64,000 bases of DNA from positions 124,001-188,000 of the forward strand of contig NZ_BMPH01000001.1 in assembly GCF_014647495.1 (NCBI RefSeq), given 5' to 3'. How positions within the stretch are numbered: position 1 is the first letter of the stretch; the number at the start of each line of letters is the position of its first letter. A model generated the notes under the pieces. The model saw only the letters and a program-made list of their open reading frames with translations. It had not been told where the DNA came from and did no database searches. Below are positions 44,557-52,626 of the stretch, piece after piece. A program made the translations under genes and the position numbers. The stretch comes from Glutamicibacter protophormiae (lineage in GTDB: Bacteria > Actinomycetota > Actinomycetes > Actinomycetales > Micrococcaceae).

Positions 44557-45678
44557 ATGAGCGAACCGATTCGACTGGTAGTTGCCGGCGGCGGCACGGC
44601 CGGGCACATTTCGCCCATGCTGGCCATCGCCGACGCGGTGAAGCAGGACAACCCCGCCGCCCAGATCACCGCGCTGGGTTCGCCCGGGGGACTGGAAACC
44701 CGACTGGTGCCGGAAGCCGGCTACCCGCTGGAACTGATCCCCAAGGCGCCGATGCCGCGCAGCATCAACCTGGATCTGCTGAAGTTCCCCTTCCGTTTCG
44801 CCAAGGCCGTGAACCAGGCCAAGGCGGTGCTGCGCCAAAGCAACGCGCAGGCGCTGCTGGGGGTGGGCGGCTACGTCTGCACCCCGGCCTACCTGGCCGC
44901 CAAGAAGCTGGGCGTCCCGATCTTCGTGCACGAAGCGAACTCGAAGGCCGGCATGGCCAACAAGCTCGGCGCCAAGCACGCCGCCGCCGTGGGCACCACC
45001 TTCGCCGGCACCGGGCTGCCCGGCGAGGAACAGGTCGGCATGCCGATGCGCTCCAACGTGGCCACCATGGACCGAGCCGCCCTGCGCGAGGAGGCCCGGG
45101 CCCACTTCGGGCTGACCGACGACCGCCCGGTGCTGCTGGTCACCGGCGGCTCCTCGGGCGCGCTGAGCCTGAACAATGCCGTCGCCCAGAGCCTCCAGCA
45201 GCTGAACGCCGCCGGCATCCGCACCGTGCACATCACCGGGCGCGGCAAGCAGCTCACCGACGCCACCGGAGCGTTGCTGGCCCACGAGGGCTACACGCAG
45301 GTCGAATACGTGGACCGCATGGACTACGCCTACGCCGCGGCGGATCTGATGGTCTGCCGCTCGGGCGCCGGAACCGTCTGCGAACTCGAAGTGGCCGGCA
45401 CCCCCTCGGTGCTGGTCCCGCTGCCCATCGGCAACGGCGAGCAGAAGCTCAACGCCCGCGAACTCGTCCAGGCCGGCGGCGCGCTGCTGGTCGACGACAA
45501 GGACTTCTCCGCCGGCTATATCGCCGAGCAGGTCATCCCCTTGCTGGGCGATCAGCATAAACTGGAGCAGATGTCGCAGGCCGCCTCCTCACTGGGACGG
45601 CGCGACGCCGCGCAGATCATGGCACGGAAGATCATCACCGAAGTTTCATCCCGGGTCCACTCGGGACAGGAAGGCTAG
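44557..45678 (+). CDS. murG: Lipid II synthase MurG
   Basis: A 373-residue GT-B glycosyltransferase that transfers GlcNAc to lipid I, making lipid II on the inner face of the membrane. The N-terminal acceptor domain starts LVVAGGGTAGHISPMLAIAD, and LLGVGGYVCTPAYLAAKKLG with VHEANSKAG follow. The C-terminal UDP-GlcNAc domain has VTGGSSGALSLN and CRSGAGTVCELEVAGTPSVLVPL. AAGGAG lies 13 bases before the ATG. It is separated from ftsW by 91 bases and followed after four bases by murC. Confidence 0.97.
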   Translation: MSEPIRLVVAGGGTAGHISPMLAIADAVKQDNPAAQITALGSPGGLETRLVPEAGYPLELIPKAPMPRSINLDLLKFPFRFAKAVNQAKAVLRQSNAQALLGVGGYVCTPAYLAAKKLGVPIFVHEANSKAGMANKLGAKHAAAVGTTFAGTGLPGEEQVGMPMRSNVATMDRAALREEARAHFGLTDDRPVLLVTGGSSGALSLNNAVAQSLQQLNAAGIRTVHITGRGKQLTDATGALLAHEGYTQVEYVDRMDYAYAAADLMVCRSGAGTVCELEVAGTPSVLVPLPIGNGEQKLNARELVQAGGALLVDDKDFSAGYIAEQVIPLLGDQHKLEQMSQAASSLGRRDAAQIMARKIITEVSSRVHSGQEG

Positions 45679-45682
45679 AAAC

Positions 45683-47080
45683 ATGTCGAAGCGAGCCGAC
45701 GAACTCAAGGCCGAATTGGGCAAGGTACACCTCATGGGCGTCGGCGGTGTCGGCGTCTCCGCCGTAGCCAGGCTCATGCTGGACTACGGGCTGACCGTTT
45801 CGGGATCCGACGCCAAGGACCTGCCGGTCATGGACGGGCTGCGCGAACGCGGGGCGCGCATCCATGTCGGCTACGCGCCGGAGCACCTCGGCGACGCTGA
45901 CACTGTGGTGATCTCCTCGATCATCAAGCCGGGCAACCCCGAATACGACGAGGCTGTGCGCCGCGGACTGCGCATCCTGCACCGTTCCGAGGGGCTGGAA
46001 GCAACCATGCGCGGGCATGACCGCGTCGTGGCCATTGCCGGAACGCACGGCAAGACCACCACCACCTCGCTGACCGCCCACATGCTCAAGACCGTCGGCG
46101 CCGCGCCGAGCTTCGCGGTGGGCGCCAACATCCCGAGCCTGGGCACCAACGCGGAACTGGGCAACGGCGGCTACTTCGTGGCCGAGGCCGACGAATCCGA
46201 TGCGTCGTTCCTGAACTACCGCCCGGACGTCATTATCGTGACCAACGTCGAGGCCGACCATCTGGACCACTACGGCACCGCCGAGGCGGTGCACCAGGCC
46301 TTCGTCGATTTCGCCCAGCTGCTGCCGGAAGACGGGCTGCTGATCTGCTGCGCCGACGACCCCGGAGCCAATGAGCTTGCGCACAAGATGCGCCAGAGCC
46401 GCGGCGACCTGCGCGTGCAGACCTACGGCTTCTCCGACCACGCGGACCGCCGTCTGGGCGATGCGCGCGCCCTGGACAACGGCCGGTTCGCCGCCACCAT
46501 CGAATGGGGCAGCGGCCAGGAGCACATCCTGGATCTCGCGGTGCCGGGCCAGCACAACCTGCTCAACGCCGCCGCCGCGCTCTCGGTGGGCATCGACGCC
46601 GGGGTGGACGTGGACGACGCGCTGGAAGCCCTGGCCGGCTTCAGCGGTGCTGCCCGCCGCTTCGAATTCAAGGGCGAAGCCGACGGCGTACGGGTGTACG
46701 ACGACTACGCGCACCACCCCACCGAGGTCACCGCCGCGCTGAAGGCCGGCCGCGTAATGGCAGGGGAGGGCAAGCTGCACGTGCTCTTCCAGCCGCACCT
46801 GTTCTCCCGCACCAAGGAGTTCTACCGCCAGTTCGCCAGCGCGCTCTCGCTCGCTGACACCGTAACCCTGCTGGAGATCTACCCGGCGCGCGAGGAGCCC
46901 ATTGAGGGCGTGAACAGCGAGCTGATCGCCGAACGCGTCGAAGTGCCTGCCCACGTGTTCACGCCGGAGGCGGCCGTGGCCCATGTGGTGGAAAACGCCG
47001 AGCCCGGCGATGTGATCATGACCGTGGGAGCCGGCGACGTCACCTATCTCGGCGGCCAGCTGCTCGACGCGCTGTCCTGA
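45683..47080 (+). CDS. murC: UDP-N-acetylmuramate-L-alanine ligase MurC
   Basis: A 465-residue ligase that adds the first stem-peptide residue, L-Ala. The N-terminal UDP-binding domain has VHLMGVGGVGVSAVARLML; the ATP loop is AIAGTHGKTTTTSL near residue 116; later blocks are EADESDASFLNYRPDV, ARRFEFKGEADG and DDYAHHPTEV. The gene starts four bases after murG stops with GGAAGG before its ATG. A gap of 32 bases separates it from ftsQ. Length is normal for the family. Confidence 0.97.
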   Translation: MSKRADELKAELGKVHLMGVGGVGVSAVARLMLDYGLTVSGSDAKDLPVMDGLRERGARIHVGYAPEHLGDADTVVISSIIKPGNPEYDEAVRRGLRILHRSEGLEATMRGHDRVVAIAGTHGKTTTTSLTAHMLKTVGAAPSFAVGANIPSLGTNAELGNGGYFVAEADESDASFLNYRPDVIIVTNVEADHLDHYGTAEAVHQAFVDFAQLLPEDGLLICCADDPGANELAHKMRQSRGDLRVQTYGFSDHADRRLGDARALDNGRFAATIEWGSGQEHILDLAVPGQHNLLNAAAALSVGIDAGVDVDDALEALAGFSGAARRFEFKGEADGVRVYDDYAHHPTEVTAALKAGRVMAGEGKLHVLFQPHLFSRTKEFYRQFASALSLADTVTLLEIYPAREEPIEGVNSELIAERVEVPAHVFTPEAAVAHVVENAEPGDVIMTVGAGDVTYLGGQLLDALS

Positions 47081-47112
47081 GAACCGCTCGACGAACGCAA
47101 TCCGAGGAATCC

Positions 47113-47847
47113 ATGGACGAAAAAGCCAAGGTCGTTGAACTTCCGCCCAGTCCGGAGAAGAGACGGCGCAAGATCATGCTCATCGGCGGCGCCGCCATCG
47201 TGGTGCTCAGCCTGGTCGTGGTCTTGGTGCTGAGTTTCTCCCCGGTGCTGGCCGCCAAGAAGATCGAGGTGACCGGGACCAAGCTGTTGAGTGAAAAGCA
47301 GCTGCTGGAGTCGTTGGCTCCCCTGGAAGGCACTCCGCTGCCGCGGATCTCCGAGGCCAAGGTCGAAGAGTTGCTCGGCGAGCAGCCGGCGATCGACAGC
47401 ATCGTGGTTCGGGCCCAGATGCCGGACACCCTGGTGGTTGAAATCCATGAGGAAGTGCCCGTGGCGATCCTGGTGGACGGCAAAACCAACTATCTGGTTT
47501 CCGACACCGGAGGCAAGCTGAAGAAGCTCGGCGCCAAGGACAAGACCAAGCTGCCGAAGATCAAGGCCTCGGACGCGACCAAGGATCCCGAGCAGTTCAA
47601 GCTGCTGACCTCGATTCTCAGCGGTGTGGATGCCAAGGTGCTGGAACAGGTTTCCACCGCCTCGTTGACCGAAGCGGGATTCATGGAGCTTGCCCTGCCG
47701 CAGAAGCGTACACTGATTTGGGGCAACGGGGACAAGGCCGCGTTGAAAAATCAAGTCACACAGATTTTCCTGAATAACTCCAAGGACAGCGCGGAGGCGA
47801 AGAAGACCATCGACGTCTCCAACCCGGAAAATCCGGTGACCTATTAA
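47113..47847 (+). CDS. ftsQ: Cell division protein FtsQ/DivIB
   Basis: A 244-residue bitopic division protein. A short basic cytoplasmic segment, one helix (IMLIGGAAIVVLSLVVVLVL), a POTRA domain (AAKKIEVTGTKLLSEKQLLES, ... PRISEAKVEELLGEQPAIDSI), and the FtsQ beta domain (DTLVVEIHEEVPVAILVDG) are in order. It links early and late divisome parts by contacting FtsL-type proteins. It sits directly before ftsZ, as in most actinobacteria, with GAGGAATCC preceding the ATG. The C-terminal tail after the beta domain is short. Confidence 0.93.
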   Translation: MDEKAKVVELPPSPEKRRRKIMLIGGAAIVVLSLVVVLVLSFSPVLAAKKIEVTGTKLLSEKQLLESLAPLEGTPLPRISEAKVEELLGEQPAIDSIVVRAQMPDTLVVEIHEEVPVAILVDGKTNYLVSDTGGKLKKLGAKDKTKLPKIKASDATKDPEQFKLLTSILSGVDAKVLEQVSTASLTEAGFMELALPQKRTLIWGNGDKAALKNQVTQIFLNNSKDSAEAKKTIDVSNPENPVTY

Positions 47848-47870
47848 GTACGTCAGGCTTGGGCGCGGGA

Positions 47871-47916
47871 TGAACATTCTCAGCCGAAATTCTGGAAAGA
47901 TAGTTTTGAAGTAGCG
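47871..47916 (+). promoter_or_regulatory. Composite element upstream of ftsZ, shared with sepF
   Basis: TGAACATT (47871-47878), AATTCTG (47888-47894), TAG (47901-47903) and GAAGTAGCG (47908-47916) occur in the same order as upstream of sepF. It starts 23 bases after the ftsQ stop and lies 149 bases upstream of ftsZ. Confidence 0.55.
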
Positions 47917-47978
47917 ACACGCCTCGGCGGTCGTTGCACAAAGACCATACGACTCATAGCGTTCTTAATAACGATCGC

Positions 47979-48008
47979 TTGACAGAAACCTAACCTTCAG
48001 GCTAAGGG
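47979..48008 (+). promoter_or_regulatory. ftsZ promoter with flanking inverted repeat
   Basis: TTGACA (47979-47984) and TAAGGG (48003-48008) are 18 bp apart. AACCTTCA (47992-47999) and TGAAGGTT (48009-48016) are exact inverted repeats on either side of the -10 box, an operator-like layout. Confidence 0.55.
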
Positions 48009-48064
48009 TGAAGGTTTCGGTTTGGGTCGGATTCATGTAGCACATCTAACAAGGGAAGCGGGAC

Positions 48065-49246
48065 GTGGCAGCTCCACAGAACTACCTCGCGGTCATTAAA
48101 GTCGTCGGAATCGGCGGTGGCGGTGTAAACGCAGTCAATCGTATGATCGAAGTCGGTTTGAAGGGCGTTGAATTCATCGCCATCAATACCGACGCTCAAG
48201 CTCTGCTCATGAGCGATGCCGACGTCAAGTTGGATGTTGGACGTGAACTGACTCGCGGACTGGGCGCAGGCGCCAACCCAGAGGTCGGCCGTCAGGCAGC
48301 CGAGGATCACGTCGAGGAGATCGAAGACGTCCTGCGCGGCGCCGACATGGTCTTCGTCACCGCTGGCGAAGGCGGCGGCACCGGTACCGGTGGCGCTCCC
48401 GTCGTTGCCCGCATCGCACGCTCCCTGGGCGCGCTGACCATCGGTGTGGTCACCCGTCCATTCACCTTCGAAGGACGCCGCCGCGCCAACTCGGCGGAGT
48501 CCGGCATCGAGGCGCTGCGCGACGAAGTCGACACGCTGATTGTTATTCCAAACGACCGGTTGCTGTCCATCTCGGATCGCAACGTGTCGGTTCTGGATGC
48601 CTTCCGCCAGGCCGACCAGGTCCTGCTCTCCGGTGTCCAGGGCATTACCGACCTGATCACCACCTCGGGCCTGATCAACCTCGACTTCGCCGACGTCAAG
48701 TCCGTCATGCAGGGCGCAGGCTCTGCGCTCATGGGCATTGGTTCGGCCCGTGGCGAGGACCGCGCGGTCAAGGCGGCCGAATTGGCCATCGCCTCGCCGC
48801 TGCTGGAAGCCTCCATCGACGGTGCGCACGGCGTGCTGCTGTCCATTCAGGGCGGCTCGGATCTCGGCCTGTTCGAGATCAACGAAGCCGCGCGCCTTGT
48901 CCAGGAAGTCGCCCACCCGGAAGCGAACATCATCTTCGGCGCCGTCATCGACGATGCCCTGGGAGATGAAGCGCGCGTGACCGTGATCGCCGCAGGCTTC
49001 GACGAGCCGGACGTGACCAGCAAGCCGATGTCCGCACCGGCCGCATCCAGGCCAGCCGTCAGCCGTGCAGCAGAGCCAGCTGCACCTGTCGCTCCTGCTG
49101 CTCCAGCCGTCGTTCCGCCGGCCGCGCCGGTGCCTGTAGAGAAGCCTGCCGCCGAGCAGAACCCTTTCCAGGACCTGCCAGACGTTGTCGACTCGGACCT
49201 CAACGGCTCCAACGACGACCTGGATGTCCCGGACTTCCTGAAGTAA
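48065..49246 (+). CDS. ftsZ: Cell division GTPase FtsZ
   Basis: A 393-residue tubulin homologue that assembles the Z-ring. The N-terminal GTPase domain begins [21 protein letters not shown]; the tubulin signature GGGTGTG is at about 103-109; the T7 loop is [17 protein letters not shown] (catalytic Asp). A Pro/Ala-rich linker leads to the C-terminal peptide [10 protein letters not shown], the docking site for SepF and other partners. GTG 48065 follows AAGGGAAGCGGG. A 217-bp upstream region with promoter and two regulatory-looking elements separates it from ftsQ, allowing independent expression. Confidence 0.98.
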   Translation: MAAPQNYLAVIKVVGIGGGGVNAVNRMIEVGLKGVEFIAINTDAQALLMSDADVKLDVGRELTRGLGAGANPEVGRQAAEDHVEEIEDVLRGADMVFVTAGEGGGTGTGGAPVVARIARSLGALTIGVVTRPFTFEGRRRANSAESGIEALRDEVDTLIVIPNDRLLSISDRNVSVLDAFRQADQVLLSGVQGITDLITTSGLINLDFADVKSVMQGAGSALMGIGSARGEDRAVKAAELAIASPLLEASIDGAHGVLLSIQGGSDLGLFEINEAARLVQEVAHPEANIIFGAVIDDALGDEARVTVIAAGFDEPDVTSKPMSAPAASRPAVSRAAEPAAPVAPAAPAVVPPAAPVPVEKPAAEQNPFQDLPDVVDSDLNGSNDDLDVPDFLK

Positions 49247-49266
49247 GAACAGCAGGAAGCTGAGCA

Positions 49267-49986
49267 GTGCTACATTTCGCGTCGAACCTCGATCCGAGTA
49301 TTCAGCTGGCCTTCACATCTCAGGCCGAGGGAAACCTCGCCCTGCACGTGAACGACGATCCCCGCCGCGTGGCGGAGAATCGGGCCAGGCTGGAGGACTC
49401 GATCGGGGTTCGTCGTTTTTCCCTGAATTTCATGAATCAGGTCCATTCCGCGCGGATCCATGCCGTCGACGGCGCACAGCGCACCTCGTGGAGTGAACCG
49501 GAGGCGCCGACCTGCGATGGGCTGATCGACCCCACGGGCCTTGAACCGCTGGCCGTCATGGTCGCCGACTGCCTGCCGGTGCTTTTCGTGGGGCGCAACC
49601 CGGAGACCGGCAGCAGCCTCACCGCCGCGACCCACGCCGGACGCCGAGGGCTGCTCGACGGAATACTCTCCAAGACGGTGCAGCAGCTGCGCTCCCACGG
49701 AGCGGTGCAGATCGAAGCGGTCATTGGCCCTTCCATCTGCGGCAACTGCTACGAAGTGCCGCTGCAGATGGCCGAGGAATCGGAACGGCAGCGACCCGGC
49801 ATCCGCAGCAAGACCTCCTGGGGAACCGACGCCCTGGATCTTCCGGCTTCCGCGGCCCGGGAGCTTGAGCTGTTGGATGTCCACGTCCGTCTCTGCGGAG
49901 TCTGCACTTTGGAAGACGAGCGATTTTTTTCATACCGCAGATCTACTGAGTCGGGCCGTCTGGCGGGACTCGTTTGGCGCGGGTAA
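49267..49986 (+). CDS. pgeF: Laccase-domain protein PgeF (peptidoglycan editing factor family)
   Basis: A 239-residue protein of the YfiH/YlmD family. Metal-ligand segments are NQVHSARIHAVD, ADCLPVLFV and ATHAGRRGL, with GPSICGNCYEVP near the C-terminal part. In E. coli the enzyme removes mis-incorporated serine from UDP-MurNAc precursors; others act on purine nucleosides. GTG 49267 is 20 bases after ftsZ. In mycobacteria and Streptomyces a PLP-binding YggS gene lies next; here it is absent and sepF follows after a 126-bp regulatory gap. Confidence 0.88.
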   Translation: MLHFASNLDPSIQLAFTSQAEGNLALHVNDDPRRVAENRARLEDSIGVRRFSLNFMNQVHSARIHAVDGAQRTSWSEPEAPTCDGLIDPTGLEPLAVMVADCLPVLFVGRNPETGSSLTAATHAGRRGLLDGILSKTVQQLRSHGAVQIEAVIGPSICGNCYEVPLQMAEESERQRPGIRSKTSWGTDALDLPASAARELELLDVHVRLCGVCTLEDERFFSYRRSTESGRLAGLVWRG

Positions 49987-50022
49987 CACCCGTGTGCGAC
50001 ACACCGGTGAGAAAATCAAGAA

Positions 50023-50066
50023 TGAACATTGCTACCTGAATTCTGTGCGGTAGCGTCGAAGTAGCG
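50023..50066 (+). promoter_or_regulatory. Composite element upstream of sepF, shared with ftsZ
   Basis: TGAACATT (50023-50030), AATTCTG (50039-50045), TAG (50051-50053) and GAAGTAGCG (50058-50066) repeat the block order and near-identical spacing seen upstream of ftsZ. Confidence 0.55.
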
Positions 50067-50069
50067 GAA

Positions 50070-50088
50070 TCATGCATGGGGTGCATGA
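50070..50088 (+). promoter_or_regulatory. Inverted repeat in the sepF leader
   Basis: TCATGCA (50070-50076) and TGCATGA (50082-50088) form a perfect seven-bp repeat with a five-base spacer, 24 bases before the GTG start and just ahead of the AGGAG ribosome site. Confidence 0.45.
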
Positions 50089-50112
50089 ACGGGACAAACT
50101 AGGAGAATTATC

Positions 50113-50664
50113 GTGGCTGACGGACTGCGCAAGGCAATGGTCTATCTCGGCTTGGCGGACGCCGTCGAGCACGAAGAGGCTGTGGTAGAGAAGTCAGAGC
50201 CGAAGCCTCAGGTGCGCGTCGTCGAAGACCCTGCTCCGAAGCGTCCCGCTGAATCCCCGCGCCCGCAGCCAGTCGTTCGCGCTGCCGCTCCGCAACCAAT
50301 TGCCACAGAACCGGATGCCGAATACCGTGCACCGGTGACCCCCATCAAGCGTGCCCCTTCAGTGAGGGATGAGGATTCCGAATTGCGTCAGATTACAACC
50401 GTGCACCCTCGTTCTTACAACGATGCCAAAATCATCGGTGAGAACTTCCGTGACGGCATTCCGGTGATTATGAACGTCACCGACATGGGTGAAACCGACG
50501 CCAAGCGTTTGGTGGACTTCTCCGCCGGCCTCGTTTTCGCGCTGCACGGATCGATCGAGCGAGTCACCAACAAGGTGTTCTTGCTCTCGCCGTCCACCGT
50601 TGAGGTGTTGGGTGAGGACCGCAAGCAGTCCGAAGCCCAGGCTACCTTCTTCAACCAGAGCTAA
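50113..50664 (+). CDS. sepF: Cell division protein SepF
   Basis: A 183-residue membrane-tethering partner of FtsZ. The N-terminal amphipathic helix ([15 protein letters not shown]) would insert into the membrane; a Pro-rich charged linker follows; the C-terminal SepF core (about 95-175) includes [22 protein letters not shown] and [16 protein letters not shown]. It anchors FtsZ filaments in bacteria lacking FtsA and ZipA, and no ftsA is present here. GTG 50113 follows AGGAG by seven bases. It probably starts a transcript with yggT, 24 bases downstream. Confidence 0.96.
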   Translation: MADGLRKAMVYLGLADAVEHEEAVVEKSEPKPQVRVVEDPAPKRPAESPRPQPVVRAAAPQPIATEPDAEYRAPVTPIKRAPSVRDEDSELRQITTVHPRSYNDAKIIGENFRDGIPVIMNVTDMGETDAKRLVDFSAGLVFALHGSIERVTNKVFLLSPSTVEVLGEDRKQSEAQATFFNQS

Positions 50665-50688
50665 GACGCCAGGAGCGAGCGCACAAAA

Positions 50689-50985
50689 ATGGTGTTCGGG
50701 ATTATTTATCTCGCATTGGCGATCCTGCAAATTCTGCTTCTGATGCGAATTGTGCTGGATATAACTGAAAACTTTGCCCGCCACTGGCGTCCCAAGGGCA
50801 TCGCGCTGGTCGTTGCGTCGGTCGTCGTGTCGATCACGGACCCGCCGCTGCGGTGGCTTCGAGGGAAGATCAAGCCGCTGGATCTGGGTGGAATCCGCCT
50901 TGACCTGTCTTTTTTGATCTTCTTTATCGTCGTCATGATCGCGAAGGTAATCATCGGCAATCTGGGGGCGAACACAGGTATCTGA
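50689..50985 (+). CDS. YggT family membrane protein
   Basis: A 98-residue protein with two membrane segments (IYLALAILQILLLMRIVL and LDLSFLIFFIVVMIAKVII) joined by a basic loop containing ITDPPLRWLRGKIKPLDLGG, the YggT signature. The biochemical function is not known; the conserved place between sepF and divIVA suggests a role at the septum or pole. The ATG is preceded by a distant GGAG, so coupling to sepF is likely. Downstream lies a hairpin terminator, TCGGGT/ACCCGA, before the divIVA leader. Confidence 0.9.
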   Translation: MVFGIIYLALAILQILLLMRIVLDITENFARHWRPKGIALVVASVVVSITDPPLRWLRGKIKPLDLGGIRLDLSFLIFFIVVMIAKVIIGNLGANTGI

Positions 50986-51056
50986 GTAGGAGTTTCTCCT
51001 TCAGCAAAAGGATTGTAGGCTCAGCGCTTACAAGGTAGATTCAAAGAAAAAGAGAC

Positions 51057-51072
51057 TCGGGTGAAGACCCGA
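51057..51072 (+). terminator. Hairpin after yggT
   Basis: TCGGGT (51057-51062), GAAG loop, ACCCGA (51067-51072), then TTTCGTGTTT. A short but plausible intrinsic terminator isolating divIVA. Confidence 0.6.
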
Positions 51073-51157
51073 TTTCGTGTTTAGTGTCCAAATCGTTATA
51101 TCCTTTAGGAAATAGTGCTCCGACTTCACCGGTCGCGACACTGAAGAACGGTAAGTG

Positions 51158-51188
51158 TTTCGCAGGGCCAATCGAAGGCCTTGCGAAA
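51158..51188 (+). promoter_or_regulatory. Stem-loop in the divIVA leader
   Basis: TTTCGCAGGGCC (51158-51169) and GGCCTTGCGAAA (51177-51188) form a 12-bp stem with one G-U pair and a seven-base loop, 25 bases before the divIVA ATG. It has no T-tail and so is probably not a terminator. Confidence 0.5.
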
Positions 51189-51213
51189 ATGATCCCAGCA
51201 TTGAGGTGACCCA

Positions 51214-51939
51214 ATGGCTTTGACGCCAGAAGACGTAGTCAATAAGCGCTTTCAGCCGACCAAGTTCCGTGAAGGCTACGACCAGGACGAGGTAGATGAC
51301 TTCCTCGACGAGATCGTGGTGGAGCTGCGTCGCCTAACCGGTGAAAACGAAACTCTCCGCCGCCGTCTGAGCGAACTTGGCGAAGACGCGAACGTTGTAG
51401 CCAAGGAACAGTCTGTTCCGGCCCCAGTTTCCGCTGCTCCGGCTGCCAAGCCGGCAGAGGAAAAGAAGGCTGAAGCCAAGCCTGCCGAAGAAGCCAAGGC
51501 TACTCCGGCCCCAGCTGCCAAGCCGGCAGAGGAGAAGAAGGTCGAAGCGGCTCCTGCCGCCAAGCCTGCGGAGAAGAAGGTCGAAGCAGCTCCAGTTGCA
51601 GCGCCGGCCGTCGCTCCTTCCGCCGAATCGGCTGCCAACGTTCTGGCCATGGCCCAGCGCCTGCACGACGAATACGTCGCATCAGGTGTTGAGCAGCGCG
51701 ACAAGATCATCTCCGACGCCAAGACCGAGGCAAACTCCCTGGTCACCTCGGCCGAAGAGAAGAGCCGCAAGACCCTGTCTGCCCTGGAGCAGCAGAAGTC
51801 TGTCCTCGAGCGCAAGCTTGAGCAGCTGCGTGGCTTCGAGCGCGACTACCGTGCTCGCCTGAAGACCTACATCGAAGGACAGCTGCGCGACCTCGAGTCG
51901 CAGGGTTCGATCGATGGCGCAGCAGGCAAGGCCAACTAA
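51214..51939 (+). CDS. wag31: Polar growth/division protein DivIVA (Wag31)
   Basis: A 241-residue coiled-coil scaffold for polar growth and septum placement. The N-terminal membrane-binding domain is TPEDVVNKRFQPTKFREGYD with coiled-coil heptads to about residue 55. A disordered Ala/Lys/Pro/Glu repeat (about 75-130) splits the protein, and a C-terminal coiled coil runs from LAMAQRLHDEYV to the end. GAGGTG precedes the ATG. The gene has its own 228-bp leader region with a hairpin, and two hairpins downstream, so it is probably monocistronic and highly expressed. Confidence 0.96.
   Translation: MALTPEDVVNKRFQPTKFREGYDQDEVDDFLDEIVVELRRLTGENETLRRRLSELGEDANVVAKEQSVPAPVSAAPAAKPAEEKKAEAKPAEEAKATPAPAAKPAEEKKVEAAPAAKPAEKKVEAAPVAAPAVAPSAESAANVLAMAQRLHDEYVASGVEQRDKIISDAKTEANSLVTSAEEKSRKTLSALEQQKSVLERKLEQLRGFERDYRARLKTYIEGQLRDLESQGSIDGAAGKAN
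51442..51594 (+). repeat. In-gene repeat encoding AAKPAEEKK-type units in divIVA
   Basis: Three to four imperfect units coding for A-K-P-A-E-E-K-K-V/A-E-A. The first and later copies share long identical stretches (for example GCTGCCAAGCCGGCAGAGGA), so the linker length could vary by recombination or slippage. Confidence 0.75.
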
Positions 51940-51979
51940 CTGCTTGCAGTTCAACGCTTGAACTGGCCATAAAGTAAGA

Positions 51980-52019
51980 TCATCGGTGGTGCCCGGATTC
52001 TGTCCGGCACCACCGATGA
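51980..52019 (+). terminator. Terminator after divIVA
   Basis: TCATCGGTGGTGCC (from 51980) pairs with GGCACCACCGATGA (to 52019), with further C/G pairs and a seven-base loop. A smaller perfect repeat, CAGTTCAA-CGC-TTGAACTG, lies at 51947-51965 directly after the stop. Confidence 0.75.
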
Positions 52020-52035
52020 CGTTTAAAAGGAATTA

Positions 52036-52626
52036 ATGGGTAACACCGTGAGTGAACCACAAGCGGGCAGCGCCGCCGCAAAGGCCAAACGCTACACCGG
52101 ACTCGGCTTGATCATCGCCCTGATTGCCCTGGTCCTTGACCAGGGTGTGAAGCTCTGGGTCGAAAACAATATGAAGCTGGGCGAGTCTTTTGAGGTGATT
52201 CCCGGGTTCTTCGATATCCACTACATCCTCAACCCGGGTGCCGCCTTCTCCATGGGCGAGAACTTCACCGTCGTGTTCACCATCCTTCAGGCCACCGTCG
52301 CCGTGGTCGTCACCTACCTTCTGTTCCGACGGGTCAAGATCCGCAGCTGGGCGATCGTGCTAGGCTGCCTGCTGGGCGGGGTGCTCGGAAACTTGGGCGA
52401 CCGGCTGTTCCGCGAACCGGCCTTCGGCTTCGGCCACGTGGTGGACATGTTCTCGGTGACGAACTTTGCGATCTTCAACGTCGCCGATTCGTTCATCGTC
52501 TGCTCCATGATCGTGGTCGCATACATGCTCATCCGCGGCATCAACCTGGACGGCACCATTGGGGACAAGCCCAAGGACGGGGAATCCGCAGGCGACGGCG
52601 ACGATCCGCAGAAGCCTGCGGCATGA
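52036..52626 (+). CDS. lspA: Lipoprotein signal peptidase (signal peptidase II)
   Basis: A 196-residue four-helix aspartyl protease that removes signal peptides from prolipoproteins such as LpqB. Motifs are LDQGVKLWVENN in helix 1, NPGAAFSMGEN, GNLGDRLFR with catalytic Asp about 122, and IFNVADSFIV with catalytic Asp about 151. A charged C-terminal tail follows the last helix. AAAGGA precedes the ATG. The stop overlaps the pseudouridine synthase start by four bases, the standard lspA-rluD coupling. Confidence 0.97.
   Translation: MGNTVSEPQAGSAAAKAKRYTGLGLIIALIALVLDQGVKLWVENNMKLGESFEVIPGFFDIHYILNPGAAFSMGENFTVVFTILQATVAVVVTYLLFRRVKIRSWAIVLGCLLGGVLGNLGDRLFREPAFGFGHVVDMFSVTNFAIFNVADSFIVCSMIVVAYMLIRGINLDGTIGDKPKDGESAGDGDDPQKPAA

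Noticed and set aside
47870-47914. Fourteen-codon leader ORF (ATG AAC ATT ... TAG) before ftsZ
   Set aside because: It coincides with the shared element, but the sepF copy is interrupted after five codons and has no ribosome site, so the conservation is not at peptide level.
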